A stretch of DNA of 64,000 nt from Pseudomonas saponiphila (GTDB lineage Bacteria > Pseudomonadota > Gammaproteobacteria > Pseudomonadales > Pseudomonadaceae): contig NZ_FNTJ01000001.1 in assembly GCF_900105185.1 (NCBI RefSeq), positions 1,785,501-1,849,500 on the forward strand, given 5' to 3'. Below are positions 16,830 to 25,650 of this stretch, one piece after another (position 1 is the stretch's first letter; each line of letters begins with the position of its first letter). The translations under genes and the position numbers were made by a program. Under the pieces are notes generated by a model, which worked only from the letters and a program-made list of their open reading frames with translations, did no database searches and had not been told where the DNA came from.

Positions 16830-17963
16830 ATGAAAGCCTCCTGGGACATTTTTTGCAGCGTCGTCGACAACTACGGCGACATCGGCGTGACCTGGCGCCT
16901 GGCCCGGCAGTTGGTGGCCGAGCATCAATGCGCGGTGCGCTTGTGGGTCGATGATTTGCGGGCCTTTGAAAAGATTTGCCCGGAAATTGACATCCAGCAG
17001 CAGCGCCAGGAACAGGATGGTGTCGAGGTACGGCACTGGTCGTCCCAGTGGCAGGCTGAAGCGGCAGCGGATGTGGTGATTGCCGCGTTCGCCTGCCAGT
17101 TGCCCCATGCCTATATGGAGGCCATGGCCGATCGCGAGCGGGCGCCCCTGTGGCTGAACCTGGATTATCTGAGTGCGGAAGACTGGGTCAGTGGCTGCCA
17201 TGGCCTGCCCTCAGTGAAGTTTCGTGGCGTGCAGAAGTACTTTTTCTTCCCCGGATTCCAGCCGGGCACGGGCGGCTTGCTGCGCGAAGCCGGGTTGCTT
17301 GAGCGCCGCCGGCATTTTCAGGCCGATCGCCAGGCCCGGCAGGATTTTCTGCAGGGCCTGGGAGTGACTCCCGCCGCCAATAGCCGCTTGATGTCGCTGT
17401 TCGCCTATGAAAACGCCGGTCTGGGCAGTTGGCTGGAGGCCTTGGCCGCCGATGCGCAACCGACTCATTTGCTGGTGCCCGAAGGACGTATTTTGGGCGA
17501 CGTGCAGCGCTGGCTGGGGGTGGAGTCTCTGGCGGTCGGCAGTCTGCAGGTGCGTCAGTCGCTGACGGTTCAGGTCTTGCCCTTTGTGCGCCAGGAAGAT
17601 TACGACCGTTTGCTGTGGTGCTGTGCCTTCAATGCGGTGCGCGGGGAGGATTCCTTCGTTCGCGCGCAATGGGCCGGGCAACCGATGCTCTGGCATATCT
17701 ATCGCCAGGACGAAGATATTCACCTGGACAAGCTCGAGGCCTTTCTTGCCTTGTACACCCAGGCACTTTCCCCGGGCGCCAAGGCGGCGGTACTGGCCTT
17801 GTGGCAGGCCTGGAATACCGAGGCCGCGATGGCCGAACCCTGGAAAAACCTGCTGCAACACTGGCCAGAAGTCACCGCACACGCCGAACAATGGTGTCTG
17901 GAACAAGGCTCGCAGGCCGATCTTGCTGCGGCGCTGGTGCAGTTTTACCTAAATTGGATATGA
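16830..17963 (+). CDS. earP: EF-P arginine rhamnosyltransferase EarP
   Basis: EarP transfers rhamnose from dTDP-L-rhamnose to an arginine of elongation factor P, a GT-B type inverting glycosyltransferase. The 377-residue protein has D13 and D17 in SVVDNYGDIG and E273 in NAVRGEDS, the positions reported as catalytic in Pseudomonas EarP, plus the donor-binding VRAQWAGQPMLWHIY. The start ATG 16830 gives this numbering; an upstream in-frame start adds 21 non-homologous residues. It precedes efp by 48 bases, the conserved earP-efp pairing. Confidence 0.96.
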   Translation: MKASWDIFCSVVDNYGDIGVTWRLARQLVAEHQCAVRLWVDDLRAFEKICPEIDIQQQRQEQDGVEVRHWSSQWQAEAAADVVIAAFACQLPHAYMEAMADRERAPLWLNLDYLSAEDWVSGCHGLPSVKFRGVQKYFFFPGFQPGTGGLLREAGLLERRRHFQADRQARQDFLQGLGVTPAANSRLMSLFAYENAGLGSWLEALAADAQPTHLLVPEGRILGDVQRWLGVESLAVGSLQVRQSLTVQVLPFVRQEDYDRLLWCCAFNAVRGEDSFVRAQWAGQPMLWHIYRQDEDIHLDKLEAFLALYTQALSPGAKAAVLALWQAWNTEAAMAEPWKNLLQHWPEVTAHAEQWCLEQGSQADLAAALVQFYLNWI

Positions 17964-18011
17964 TACGCGGCCAAGATTTTTGTAAATCCCATCCAAATTC
18001 GGATATTCGCA

Positions 18012-18584
18012 ATGAAAACTGGTAAAGAACTCAAACCCGGTACCGTGATCCGTATCGACAACGATCCGTGGCTGGTTCAGAAAGCTGAATTCACCAAGTC
18101 CGGTCGTAACAGCGCGATCATGAAGACCAAGCTGAAGAACCTGCTGACCGGTTACAAGACCGAAACCGTTTACGGTGCGGACGACAAACTGGACGACGTG
18201 ATCCTGGATCGCAAAGAAGCGACCCTGTCGTTCATCAGCGGTGACACCTACACGTTCATGGACACCACCGACTACACCATGTACGAGCTGAACGCCGAAG
18301 ACATCGAAGCGGTTCTGCCGTTCATCGAAGAAGGCATGACCGACGTTTGCGAAGCCGTGTTCTTCGAAGACCGTCTGGTTTCCGTTGACCTGCCGACCAC
18401 CATCGTGCGTCAGGTTGACTACACCGAAGGTTCCGCTCGCGGCGACACTTCGGGCAAGGTGATGAAGCCTGCCAAACTGAAAAACGGTACCGAGCTGAGC
18501 GTTGCGGACTTCATCGAGATCGGCGACATGATCGAGATCGATACCCGCGAAGGCGGTTCCTACAAAGGCCGCGCCAAGGTTTAA
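18012..18584 (+). CDS. efp: Translation elongation factor P
   Basis: EF-P rescues ribosomes stalled at polyproline. The 190-residue protein has the three beta-barrel domains, and the loop that reaches the peptidyl-transferase centre reads FTKSGRNSA with Arg32, the residue rhamnosylated by EarP; the lysine type of E. coli is not used. The rhamnosylation system is therefore complete except for the dTDP-rhamnose pathway, which is not in the window. A strong terminator follows. Codon bias is that of a highly expressed gene. Confidence 0.97.
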   Translation: MKTGKELKPGTVIRIDNDPWLVQKAEFTKSGRNSAIMKTKLKNLLTGYKTETVYGADDKLDDVILDRKEATLSFISGDTYTFMDTTDYTMYELNAEDIEAVLPFIEEGMTDVCEAVFFEDRLVSVDLPTTIVRQVDYTEGSARGDTSGKVMKPAKLKNGTELSVADFIEIGDMIEIDTREGGSYKGRAKV

Positions 18585-18608
18585 ACCTGGCCCGACCCTG
18601 TAGACCAG

Positions 18609-18636
18609 AAAGCCCGACCTTGAGTCGGGCTTTTTT
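18609..18636 (+). terminator. Intrinsic terminator of earP-efp
   Basis: AAAGCCCGAC, loop CTTGA, GTCGGGCTTT followed by three more T. Perfect ten-pair stem 25 bases after the efp stop. Confidence 0.9.
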
Positions 18637-18655
18637 ATGCCTGGAGTTTGCCGTT

Positions 18656-19075
18656 TCAGACCGTCACGTGCAGGCGCACATCGACGTTGCCGCGGGTGGC
18701 GTTGGAGTAGGGGCAGACCTGATGCGCCGCGTCCACCAGGCCTTGCGCTTCTTCCTGGGCCAGGCCGGGCAGGCTGATATGCAGGTCGATATCCAGGCCG
18801 AAGCCGCCGGGAATCTGGCCGATGCCGACATGGGCGGTAATCGAGGCGTCGTCCGGGATCTTGCGTTTGCTCTGGCTGGCCACGAACTTCAGGGCGCCGA
18901 TGAAACAGGCCGAATAGCCGGCGGCGAACAACTGTTCCGGGTTGGTCGCCTGGCCACCGGCACCGCCCAGTTCCTTGGGGGTCGCCAGTTTGACGTCGAG
19001 GATCTGGTCGCTGGAAACGGCGCGGCCATCACGGCCACCGGTAGCGGTTGCAACGGCGGTGTAGAGAGTTTGCAT
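18656..19075 (-). CDS. ohr: Organic hydroperoxide reductase Ohr
   Basis: Ohr reduces organic and fatty-acid hydroperoxides with a Cys pair regenerated by lipoyl groups. The 139-residue protein has Cys57 in GYSACF and Cys121 in VCPYSNATRGN, with conserved Arg17 and Glu47. It lies in the same orientation as the MarR-type ohrR (19.3-19.75 kb), separated by 216 bases that hold inverted-repeat candidates for OhrR binding. Length and motifs are canonical. Confidence 0.96.
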   Translation of the reverse strand: MQTLYTAVATATGGRDGRAVSSDQILDVKLATPKELGGAGGQATNPEQLFAAGYSACFIGALKFVASQSKRKIPDDASITAHVGIGQIPGGFGLDIDLHISLPGLAQEEAQGLVDAAHQVCPYSNATRGNVDVRLHVTV

Positions 19076-19100
19076 GATGAAAACCTCGAGCTAGGTGATT

Positions 19101-19168
19101 TTTGCGCTAATTGTTTGCGCGCTAAGTAATTGCGAAATAAATGTATCGCTCAAGTATTTAGTGCGCAA
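19101..19168. promoter_or_regulatory. Inverted-repeat cluster upstream of ohr, candidate OhrR operator
   Basis: The spacer upstream of ohr contains TTGCGCGCTAA (19115-19125) and its near-perfect inverse TTAGTGCGCAA (19158-19168), one mismatch in eleven, 32 bases apart. A further partial copy, TTTGCGCTAA, is at 19101-19110. MarR-family dimers bind such short inverted repeats. The repeats are seen; OhrR binding is inferred from position. Confidence 0.45.
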
Positions 19169-19266
19169 GATAAATTTTGCGAAAATCCCTTCTGCGGCCT
19201 TGAGTCCAGCTCAAGTCGTTGATTCTAAAAATAATATTTTTTATTCGCCAAACCAGCCCCATGCCT

Positions 19267-19290
19267 CAGGAGCTGGCTTGCCCGCGAAGC
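19267..19290. repeat. Single REP-type element
   Basis: CAGGAGCTGGCTTGCCCGCG followed by AAGC is a one-arm copy of the REP consensus (TAGGAGCsGGCTTGCCsGCGAA) seen as inverted pairs elsewhere in the window. It sits directly after the ohrR stop codon. Confidence 0.6.
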
Positions 19291-19291
19291 C

Positions 19292-19753
19292 TCAAAGACT
19301 GTCCTGCAAGTGCCCCCGCAGCACCTGCAGCTCTTCCTGTAGCTGTCGCAACTGTTCCACGCTCCGACCACTGGCCCCGAGAATGCACTGTGGAATGTTC
19401 CGGGCTTGCTCGCGCAGCGCCCGGCCCTGTGGCGTCAGTTCGACAATCACCACCCGTTCATCTTCCCGGCTGCGGGTGCGGCTGAGCAGGCCCTCTGCTT
19501 CCAGGCGCTTGAGCAGCGGTGTCAGGGATCCGGGATCGGTCAGCAGGCGTTGGCTGATTTCGCCGACCGTCAGGCCATCCCTTTCCCAGAGCACCAGCAT
19601 CGCCAGGTACTGCGGGTAGGTCAGCCCGAGTTTTTGCAGCAGCGGTTTATAGACCTTGGTCAGCGTCAGCGACGTTGAGTGCAGGGCGAAACACACTTGG
19701 TTGTCCAGCAGCAGCTGATCGCAAGGGTCCGGAGCGGGGCGTTCGGTGGTCAT
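19292..19753 (-). CDS. ohrR: MarR-family peroxide sensor OhrR
   Basis: OhrR represses ohr and is released when its reactive Cys is oxidised by organic hydroperoxide. The 153-residue protein has the sensing Cys21 in DNQVCFALHST, the partner Tyr residues in KVYKPLL and LTYPQYL, a winged helix, and a second Cys123 (NIPQCILG), making it the two-Cys type that forms an intersubunit disulfide. Upstream in-frame codons to 19771 add six residues and are less likely. Neighbour ohr confirms the role. A paralogue accompanies gpx at 34.7 kb. Confidence 0.93.
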   Translation of the reverse strand: MTTERPAPDPCDQLLLDNQVCFALHSTSLTLTKVYKPLLQKLGLTYPQYLAMLVLWERDGLTVGEISQRLLTDPGSLTPLLKRLEAEGLLSRTRSREDERVVIVELTPQGRALREQARNIPQCILGASGRSVEQLRQLQEELQVLRGHLQDSL

Positions 19754-19827
19754 GTTGGCGGCCTTGATCATTAATGGTCCTGAATCTAGCGGGCGAGTCT
19801 TTAATGCGCCAGATAATTTTTCCAGGG

Positions 19828-20778
19828 TCAGCCCATCGCACTTTGTAGCGCCAGGTCCCAGGGTGGAACCGGGCTGAAGCGGCTTTTCAGGTACTCGAGC
19901 AGCAGGCGGCTGCGGGCATTGGGGTGCTGCTCCATGCGCAAGGCGTAGATGCCGGCGGTTTCCGGCTTGGGCAGGCCGCCGTCGCAGAACAGCGGCACCA
20001 GCTCCCCCCGCAGCAGGTATTCGCTCACCAGCCAGGTCGGCAGGTGCGCAATCCCCAGACCCGCCAGGGCCCCGGAAAGCAGGGCTTCGGCATTGTTGGC
20101 GCTGAGGCGGATGCGCTGCGGGCGATGGCTCTGCACCTGGCCATCAAGCTCGAAACGCCAGGCAAACAGCGGCGCCAGCCCATCCCAGTCCAGGCCATCG
20201 TGCTGGCTGAGTTCGGCGGGGTGGCTCGGGAGGCCGCGGCTTTTCAGGTAGGACGGGCTGGCACAGGCGATGCGCACGATGCTGGCCAGGGACGTGGCGA
20301 CCATCCGGGTATCCACCCGCTGCCCGGCGCGCAGCACCAGGTCGACCTTGCCCAGATGCGAACCCTGCATGTCGACAAAGCTGTCGATCAGGTGCAACTG
20401 CACATCCAGCCCCGGGTAGAGCACCAGGAAATCGGCAATGGCCGGTGCCAGATGGCGGCGGCCGAAGGCAGCCGGGGCATCGATGCGGATCAGGCCTTCC
20501 GGCGCATGGTTCAAGGACACCGCCTCGGCACGTGCCAGTTGCAGTTCGGCAACAATGCGCCGGGCCCGCTCGGCAAAGGCCAGGCCGGCGGCAGTGGCGA
20601 CCACGGCGTGGGTGGTGCGCATGAACAACGGTGTGCCCACGGCATTTTCCAGGCTGTCGATGCGTCGGGCCACGGCGGAAGGGGTCAGGGGATGACGGCG
20701 GGCCGCGGCGGAAAAGCTCCCGGCTTCCAGCACATCGAGAAACAGCCCCAGTTGTTCGGTGAGGATATTGGGATTCAT
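19828..20778 (-). CDS. LysR-type transcriptional regulator divergent from a TSUP permease
   Basis: A 316-residue LTTR. The N-terminal winged helix reads FLDVLEAGSFSAAARRHPLTPSAVARRI, and the effector domain follows from about residue 90 with DAPAAFGRRHLAP. The effector is unknown. It is transcribed away from the TauE/SafE permease gene with a 105-base spacer, the usual arrangement for an LTTR controlling its neighbour. It reads towards ohrR, 74 bases away. Confidence 0.9.
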   Translation of the reverse strand: MNPNILTEQLGLFLDVLEAGSFSAAARRHPLTPSAVARRIDSLENAVGTPLFMRTTHAVVATAAGLAFAERARRIVAELQLARAEAVSLNHAPEGLIRIDAPAAFGRRHLAPAIADFLVLYPGLDVQLHLIDSFVDMQGSHLGKVDLVLRAGQRVDTRMVATSLASIVRIACASPSYLKSRGLPSHPAELSQHDGLDWDGLAPLFAWRFELDGQVQSHRPQRIRLSANNAEALLSGALAGLGIAHLPTWLVSEYLLRGELVPLFCDGGLPKPETAGIYALRMEQHPNARSRLLLEYLKSRFSPVPPWDLALQSAMG

Positions 20779-20883
20779 GATCAGCTCGCTTATGCGAAAA
20801 CGGCACAGCCATTGTGCGTTGCTGTGCGTTTCCGAGCCAGGGCCGACTGCGTAGCATGCAGCTCTCAGGTGAGGAGAGACGCT

Positions 20884-21633
20884 TTGATCGAGTTAGTGAT
20901 GTACCTGCTGTTGGGCGCAGCCCTGGGCACTGTGGGCGGTTTGTTCGGGATCGGTGGCGGTTTGATCGCCATTCCGGTGCTGGGGGTCATGTTCGGCCTG
21001 GATCAGCAGATTGCCCAAGGTACGGCGCTGGTGATGGTGGTGCCCAATGTGATGTTGGCGTTGTGGCGTTATCACCAGCGCAACCGCATTGAACTGCGCC
21101 ATGCGCTGCCCCTAGCGCTGATGGGCTTCTGTTTCGCCTGGCTTGGCTCGATCTGGGCGGTGGGCATTGACCCGCAGAAGATGCGTATCGGCTTTGTCGC
21201 CTTTCTCCTGGCTCTGTCGGCCTACAACCTGCTGCGCATGTTCATGAGCAGCGCGCCGGCCAGCACGCAGTTGCGTTATTCCTGGCCTTGGCTGGGGGTT
21301 CTGGGCGCCGCTTCCGGGGCCATGGGCGGGCTGTTCGGCGTAGGCGGAGCGGTAGTGGCCACGCCAGTCTTGACCAGCATCTTCGGTACCACCCAGGTGG
21401 TGGCGCAGGGGCTGTCCCTGGCCCTTGCGCTGCCGAGCACCGGTGTGACCCTGGTGACCTACGGCTTGCATCATCAGGTGGACTGGATGATCGGCCTGCC
21501 TTTGGCCGCAGGCGGCTTGCTGAGCATCAGTTGGGGCGTGAAAGTGGCCCATGCCTTGCCCGAGCGCCTGTTGCGCGCCTTGTTCTGCGGTTTCCTGGTG
21601 GTGTGTGCGGTGATGCTGGCCTTTAAAGTTTGA
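20884..21633 (+). CDS. Sulfite exporter TauE/SafE family permease (TSUP)
   Basis: A 249-residue membrane protein with seven to eight spans and the duplicated TSUP motif: GTVGGLFGIGGGLIAIPVL near the N-terminus and GAMGGLFGVGGAVVATPVL at the midpoint. The family exports sulfite or other organosulfur anions; the substrate here is unknown. I choose TTG 20884 because GAGGAGAG lies eight bases upstream; GTG 20896 and ATG 20899 are alternatives. Its 3' end overlaps the convergent LysR gene by 11 bases. Confidence 0.9.
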   Translation: MIELVMYLLLGAALGTVGGLFGIGGGLIAIPVLGVMFGLDQQIAQGTALVMVVPNVMLALWRYHQRNRIELRHALPLALMGFCFAWLGSIWAVGIDPQKMRIGFVAFLLALSAYNLLRMFMSSAPASTQLRYSWPWLGVLGAASGAMGGLFGVGGAVVATPVLTSIFGTTQVVAQGLSLALALPSTGVTLVTYGLHHQVDWMIGLPLAAGGLLSISWGVKVAHALPERLLRALFCGFLVVCAVMLAFKV

Positions 21634-22477
21634 AGCCTTCGATGATGTGCTCTGCCAGGCACTCGGTGATGGGCGAGGGAGTGTTGAGGTTGCGCACCAG
21701 CATGATGCTGGCCTCGGGCAGTTCCGGCAGCCCTTCGTTTTCACCGAGGATGCGCAGGTCCGGGGTGATCAGGCTTTCCAGCTGTGCGGTAACCGCCAGC
21801 CCGGCACTGACCACCGCCATGATCGCCGACAGGCTGGAACTGTTGTAGGCAATCCGATAGTCGAGGCCGATGGCATCCAGGGCGTTGCAGGCCCAGAGCC
21901 GGCAGAAGCAGTCGCTATTGAACATGGCCAGCGGCAGTGGCATCTGCTCATGTGGCGTGAAGCACTGGGCTGCGGCCCAGACGAAGCGTTCCTTGCGCAG
22001 AAGCTGGCCGATTTCGCTGCCCGGCTTGCGGGTGACGATGGACAGGTCCAGGTCCTGGCGTTGCAGCAGTTGCTTGGATGATTCGCAATGCACCTCGATC
22101 TGGATCAGCGGATAGCTCAGGGCAAAGCGCGACAGAATCCCCGGCAGAAAGCGCATCACATAGTCGTCCGGGGTGCCGATGCGTACCAGGCCCACCATGT
22201 GCGGCTCGCGCAGGGTATTGAACACTTCGCTGTGCAGTTTCAGGATGCGTCGGGCGTAGCCCAGCAGCACCTGGCCCTCGGCGGTGAGCTTGACCTGGCG
22301 CCCGTCGCGCTGGAACAGCTGGCGCTGCAGCACGTCTTCCTCCAGGCGCTTCATCTGCATGCTCACCGCGGATTGAGTGCGATTGACCCGCTCGCCGGCC
22401 CGGGTAAAACCGCCTTCATCGGCGATGGCGACGAAGGTGCGCAGAACTTCGGTGTCGATGCTGGGGAATTGGGACAT
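21623..22477 (-). CDS. LysR-type transcriptional regulator
   Basis: A 284-residue LTTR beginning MSQFPSIDTEVLRTFVAIAD, with helix-turn-helix GGFTRAGERVNRTQSAVSMQ and an effector domain starting near VGLVRIGTPDDY. The GTPDDYVMRFLP stretch is typical of a subgroup related to LrhA/HexA-like regulators. It is divergent from a DUF1127 gene with a 94-base spacer, which it may control. The in-frame extension upstream of ATG 22477 crosses the divergent promoter and is rejected. Confidence 0.9.
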   Translation of the reverse strand: MSQFPSIDTEVLRTFVAIADEGGFTRAGERVNRTQSAVSMQMKRLEEDVLQRQLFQRDGRQVKLTAEGQVLLGYARRILKLHSEVFNTLREPHMVGLVRIGTPDDYVMRFLPGILSRFALSYPLIQIEVHCESSKQLLQRQDLDLSIVTRKPGSEIGQLLRKERFVWAAAQCFTPHEQMPLPLAMFNSDCFCRLWACNALDAIGLDYRIAYNSSSLSAIMAVVSAGLAVTAQLESLITPDLRILGENEGLPELPEASIMLVRNLNTPSPITECLAEHIIEGFKL

Positions 22478-22571
22478 TGCATCAAATCCTGAGATGTATG
22501 ACATAAGAAACATTCGTTGGATTGATCTTAAGCCCGAGCAGACACTGGCGTCATCCCCACTGGAGGGCAAG

Positions 22572-22796
22572 ATGATGAAAGGTCAAAAGGGTTATGTGCT
22601 GGTCCACAAGCTGTCGTTTCAGGCGCTGACATTCAGCGGCCTGTGGCGCCGGGTGATGCGCTGGCATGAGCTTGGGCGCGAGCGCCGGATGCTGGCCGGG
22701 CTGAGCGATGAGGCGTTGAAGGACCTGGGTCTGACGCGGGTCGATGTCGAGCATGAGCGGGTCCGCCCGTTCTGGGACGACCCGATGCATAAATAG
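22572..22796 (+). CDS. DUF1127 small basic protein
   Basis: A 74-residue protein whose C-terminal half carries the DUF1127 (YjiS-like) motif ERRMLAGLSDEALKDLGLTR. Short DUF1127 proteins in other proteobacteria affect phosphate and carbon metabolism or RNA turnover, but no role is established for this one. ATG 22572 follows GGAGGG at a good distance; a second ATG is directly after it. Divergent from a LysR gene. Confidence 0.85.
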   Translation: MMKGQKGYVLVHKLSFQALTFSGLWRRVMRWHELGRERRMLAGLSDEALKDLGLTRVDVEHERVRPFWDDPMHK

Positions 22797-22862
22797 CGGC
22801 AAGAGTGCTACACAAGCCGGTTCCCGGTGCGCTAGCGTGCGGGCAGACAAGGAGATCCCCCC

Positions 22863-24077
22863 ATGCCCGCAGAATGTTCTTTCTCACTCAAGCAGGCTCG
22901 TCGATTGGCCCTGGCGGCCCAGGGCTTCGGCGGGCGTCGGCCGCCGGCAACGATCAAGGCCGCAGGGCTCAATCGACAGATCGAGCGCCTGGGCCTGCTG
23001 CAGATCGATTCGGTCAACGCCTTGGTGCGGGCGCATTACCTGCCGCTGTTTTCCCGCCTGGGCAGTTATCCACAGGCATTGCTCGACCAGGCCGCCTGGA
23101 GTCAGGGCCGGCAACGCACCTTGTTCGAGTATTGGGGGCATGAGGCGTCGTTGCTGCCCATGTCCATGTACCCATTGCTGCGCTGGCGGATGCAGCGGGC
23201 GCGGCAAGGGCAGGGCATCTACGCGCAGCTGGCGCGTTTTGGCCAGGAGCGCCTGGGCACTGTCCGGCGGGTGCTGGCGGCGGTCCAGGAGCAGGGCGCG
23301 CTGGGTGCCGGCAGCCTCTGCACCCGCGAGGAACGCGCCGGGCCCTGGTGGGATTGGAGCGATGAAAAGCACGCCCTGGAATGGTTGTTCGCCGCTGGTG
23401 AGGTGACGGTGGCCGGGCGTCGTGGCTTCGAGCGCCTCTACGATTTGCCGGAGCGGGTGCTGCCTGCAGCCATTCTCCAGCAGCCACCACTGGACGAGGC
23501 CCAGGCCCAGCGCGGTTTGCTGATGCACGCGGCCGGGGCCCTGGGCGTGGCCACGGAAAAGGATCTGCGGGACTACTTTCGTCTTGATCCCGGCGATAGC
23601 CGTGCGCGGCTGGCGGAGTTGCTGGAGTCCGGCGACCTGTTGAGCTGCGAAGTGCAGGGCTGGCGCCAGCCGGCCTATTGTCTGCCGCAGGTCAGGGTGC
23701 CGCGCAGGGTCGAGGCCAGTGCGCTGCTCTCACCTTTCGATTCGCTGATCTGGGAGCGCAGCCGTACCGAGCGGCTGTTCGACTTCCGCTACCGGCTGGA
23801 GATCTACACGCCAAGGCATAAGCGGGTCTATGGCTATTACGTGCTGCCGTTCCTGCACAACGAGCGGATTGTCGCCCGGGTCGATCTGCGGGCGGAGCGG
23901 GCCCAAGGCTGTCTGGCAGTGCATGCGGTGCATGAGGAAGAGCCGGGCCTGGACGAGGAGGGCGTCCGCGCACTGGCCGGGCAATTGCGACAGATGGCCG
24001 ACTGGCTGGGGCTGGAGCAGATTCAGCTCAATTGCCGGCGTGATGGTGCGCACCGTCTGCGTGAGGTGCTGGCGTAA
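22863..24077 (+). CDS. YcaQ-type winged-helix protein (crosslink-repair DNA glycosylase family)
   Basis: A 404-residue HTH_42 protein. It starts with the family segment SLKQARRLALAAQGF and contains LGLLQIDSVNALVRAHYLPLFSRLG, with the QxD motif proposed as catalytic in E. coli YcaQ, and later YYVLPFLHNERIVARVDLR. The family comprises DNA glycosylases that unhook interstrand crosslinks; activity here is inferred from the conserved motif. The ATG follows AAGGAG. It ends just before a REP pair. Confidence 0.88.
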   Translation: MPAECSFSLKQARRLALAAQGFGGRRPPATIKAAGLNRQIERLGLLQIDSVNALVRAHYLPLFSRLGSYPQALLDQAAWSQGRQRTLFEYWGHEASLLPMSMYPLLRWRMQRARQGQGIYAQLARFGQERLGTVRRVLAAVQEQGALGAGSLCTREERAGPWWDWSDEKHALEWLFAAGEVTVAGRRGFERLYDLPERVLPAAILQQPPLDEAQAQRGLLMHAAGALGVATEKDLRDYFRLDPGDSRARLAELLESGDLLSCEVQGWRQPAYCLPQVRVPRRVEASALLSPFDSLIWERSRTERLFDFRYRLEIYTPRHKRVYGYYVLPFLHNERIVARVDLRAERAQGCLAVHAVHEEEPGLDEEGVRALAGQLRQMADWLGLEQIQLNCRRDGAHRLREVLA

Positions 24078-24082
24078 AAAGC

Positions 24083-24136
24083 TTCGCGGGCCAGCCCGCT
24101 CCTACAGGGCTGTGTAGGAGCGGGCTGGCCCGCGAA
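24083..24136. repeat. REP-type perfect inverted repeat
   Basis: Two arms of 24 bases, perfectly complementary, around the six-base loop GGGCTG; the right arm begins TGTAGGAGCGGGCTGGCCCG. It lies between the convergent YcaQ and class II DAHP synthase genes and probably also ends transcription. Confidence 0.85.
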
Positions 24137-24143
24137 AGGCCCC

Positions 24144-25490
24144 TCAGCGCTTGACCTGCTTGAGCGTCTCGGCGATCAGGAAGGCCAGTTCCAGCGACTG
24201 GTCGGCATTCATCCGCGGGTCGCAATGAGTGTGATAGCGGTCCGACAGACCGTCTTCGGTGATCGGACGGGCGCCGCCGATGCACTCGGTGACGTTCTGC
24301 CCGGTCATCTCGATATGGATGCCGCCGGCATAGCTGCCTTCGGCCTGATGCACCTGGAAGAACTCCTTGACCTCAGTCAGGATCTGCGCGAAATCCCGGG
24401 TCTTGTAGCCGCTGCTGGCCTTGATGGTGTTGCCGTGCATCGGGTCCGAGCTCCAGAGCACTTGCTTGCCTTCGCGTTCCACGGCGCGGATCAGCTGCGG
24501 CAGATGATCGCCGACCTTGTTCGCACCCATGCGCACGATCAGGTTGAGGCGGCCGGGATCGTTGCTCGGGTTGAGGATATCGATCAGGCGGATCAGTTCC
24601 TCGGTGTTCATGCTCGGGCCGACCTTGACCCCGATCGGGTTGTTCACCCCGCGCAGGAACTCGACGTGGGCACCGTCGAGCTGGCGGGTGCGGTCGCCGA
24701 TCCACAGCATGTGGGCCGAGCAGTCGTAGTAGTCGTTGGTCAGGCTGTCGCGTCGCACGAAGGCTTCTTCGTAATTGAGCAGCAGGGCTTCGTGGGCCGT
24801 GAAGAAGCTGGTTTCGCGCAGTTGCGGCGAGCTGTCCATGCCGCAGGCACGCATGAAGGCCAGGGTTTCATCGATGCGGTCCGCCAGTTGGCTGTACTTC
24901 TCGGCCAGGGCCGAGTTGGCGATGAAGTCCAGGTTCCACTTGTGCACCTGATGCAGGTCGGCGAACCCGCCCTGGGCAAAGGCCCGCAGCAGGTTCAGGG
25001 TGGCCGTGGCCTGGTGGTAGGACTGCAGCAGGCGGTCCGGGTCCGGTACCCGGCTTTTCTCGTCGAAGCCAATGCCGTTGACGATGTCGCCACGATAGGC
25101 CGGCAAGGTCACGCCATTGATGGTTTCGTCGTTGGCCGAGCGCGGCTTGGCGAACTGCCCGGCCATGCGCCCGACCTTGACCACCGGGCAGCCGGCGGCA
25201 AAGGTCATGACAATGGCCATCTGCAGCAGCACCTTGAAGGTGTCGCGGATCTTCGCCGCGGAGAACTCGGCGAAGCTTTCGGCACAATCGCCGCCCTGCA
25301 GCAGGAAGGCGCGACCCTGGGTGACCTCGGCGAACTGGCGGCGCAACTCCCGGGCCTCACCGGCAAACACCAGCGGTGGATAACTGGCCAGGGTCTGCTC
25401 GACCTGCAGCAGATGTGCGGCGTCGGGGTACTGGGGTTGTTGCTGGATCGGCAGGGCGCGCCAGCTGTCGGGGCTCCAGGGTTGGCTCAT
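24144..25490 (-). CDS. 3-deoxy-7-phosphoheptulonate synthase, class II (plant type)
   Basis: A 448-residue type II DAHP synthase, structurally distinct in sequence from the class I enzyme at 10-11 kb but catalysing the same first shikimate step. Clear segments are [12 protein letters not shown], the KPRSANDE(T) loop, the substrate-binding [25 protein letters not shown] and the metal-binding region near [16 protein letters not shown]. The ATG at 25490 ([10 protein letters not shown]) is the standard family start. In pseudomonads class II enzymes supply either general or phenazine-linked shikimate flux; no phenazine genes are nearby, so general metabolism is likelier. Confidence 0.95.
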   Translation of the reverse strand: MSQPWSPDSWRALPIQQQPQYPDAAHLLQVEQTLASYPPLVFAGEARELRRQFAEVTQGRAFLLQGGDCAESFAEFSAAKIRDTFKVLLQMAIVMTFAAGCPVVKVGRMAGQFAKPRSANDETINGVTLPAYRGDIVNGIGFDEKSRVPDPDRLLQSYHQATATLNLLRAFAQGGFADLHQVHKWNLDFIANSALAEKYSQLADRIDETLAFMRACGMDSSPQLRETSFFTAHEALLLNYEEAFVRRDSLTNDYYDCSAHMLWIGDRTRQLDGAHVEFLRGVNNPIGVKVGPSMNTEELIRLIDILNPSNDPGRLNLIVRMGANKVGDHLPQLIRAVEREGKQVLWSSDPMHGNTIKASSGYKTRDFAQILTEVKEFFQVHQAEGSYAGGIHIEMTGQNVTECIGGARPITEDGLSDRYHTHCDPRMNADQSLELAFLIAETLKQVKR

Positions 25491-25650
25491 CGCGGACTCG
25501 AGTGCTTTACGGTGGGAGGGGCATGTTAGCAGCAAATTAGTGCGTGACCTGCTCCTCTCGCTTGGCCGACAATCGCGCCTTTCCCGCTCGCTGCCGAGCG
25601 GTTGGTTTCTCGCGCCGGCCTGATTGCGGGCCCCGCGACTAGGAGATGAA

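Noticed and set aside
24225..25529. A 434-codon plus-strand frame over the class II DAHP synthase
   Set aside because: Antisense shadow with Val/Gly/Ala-rich sequence; the minus-strand enzyme has all family motifs.
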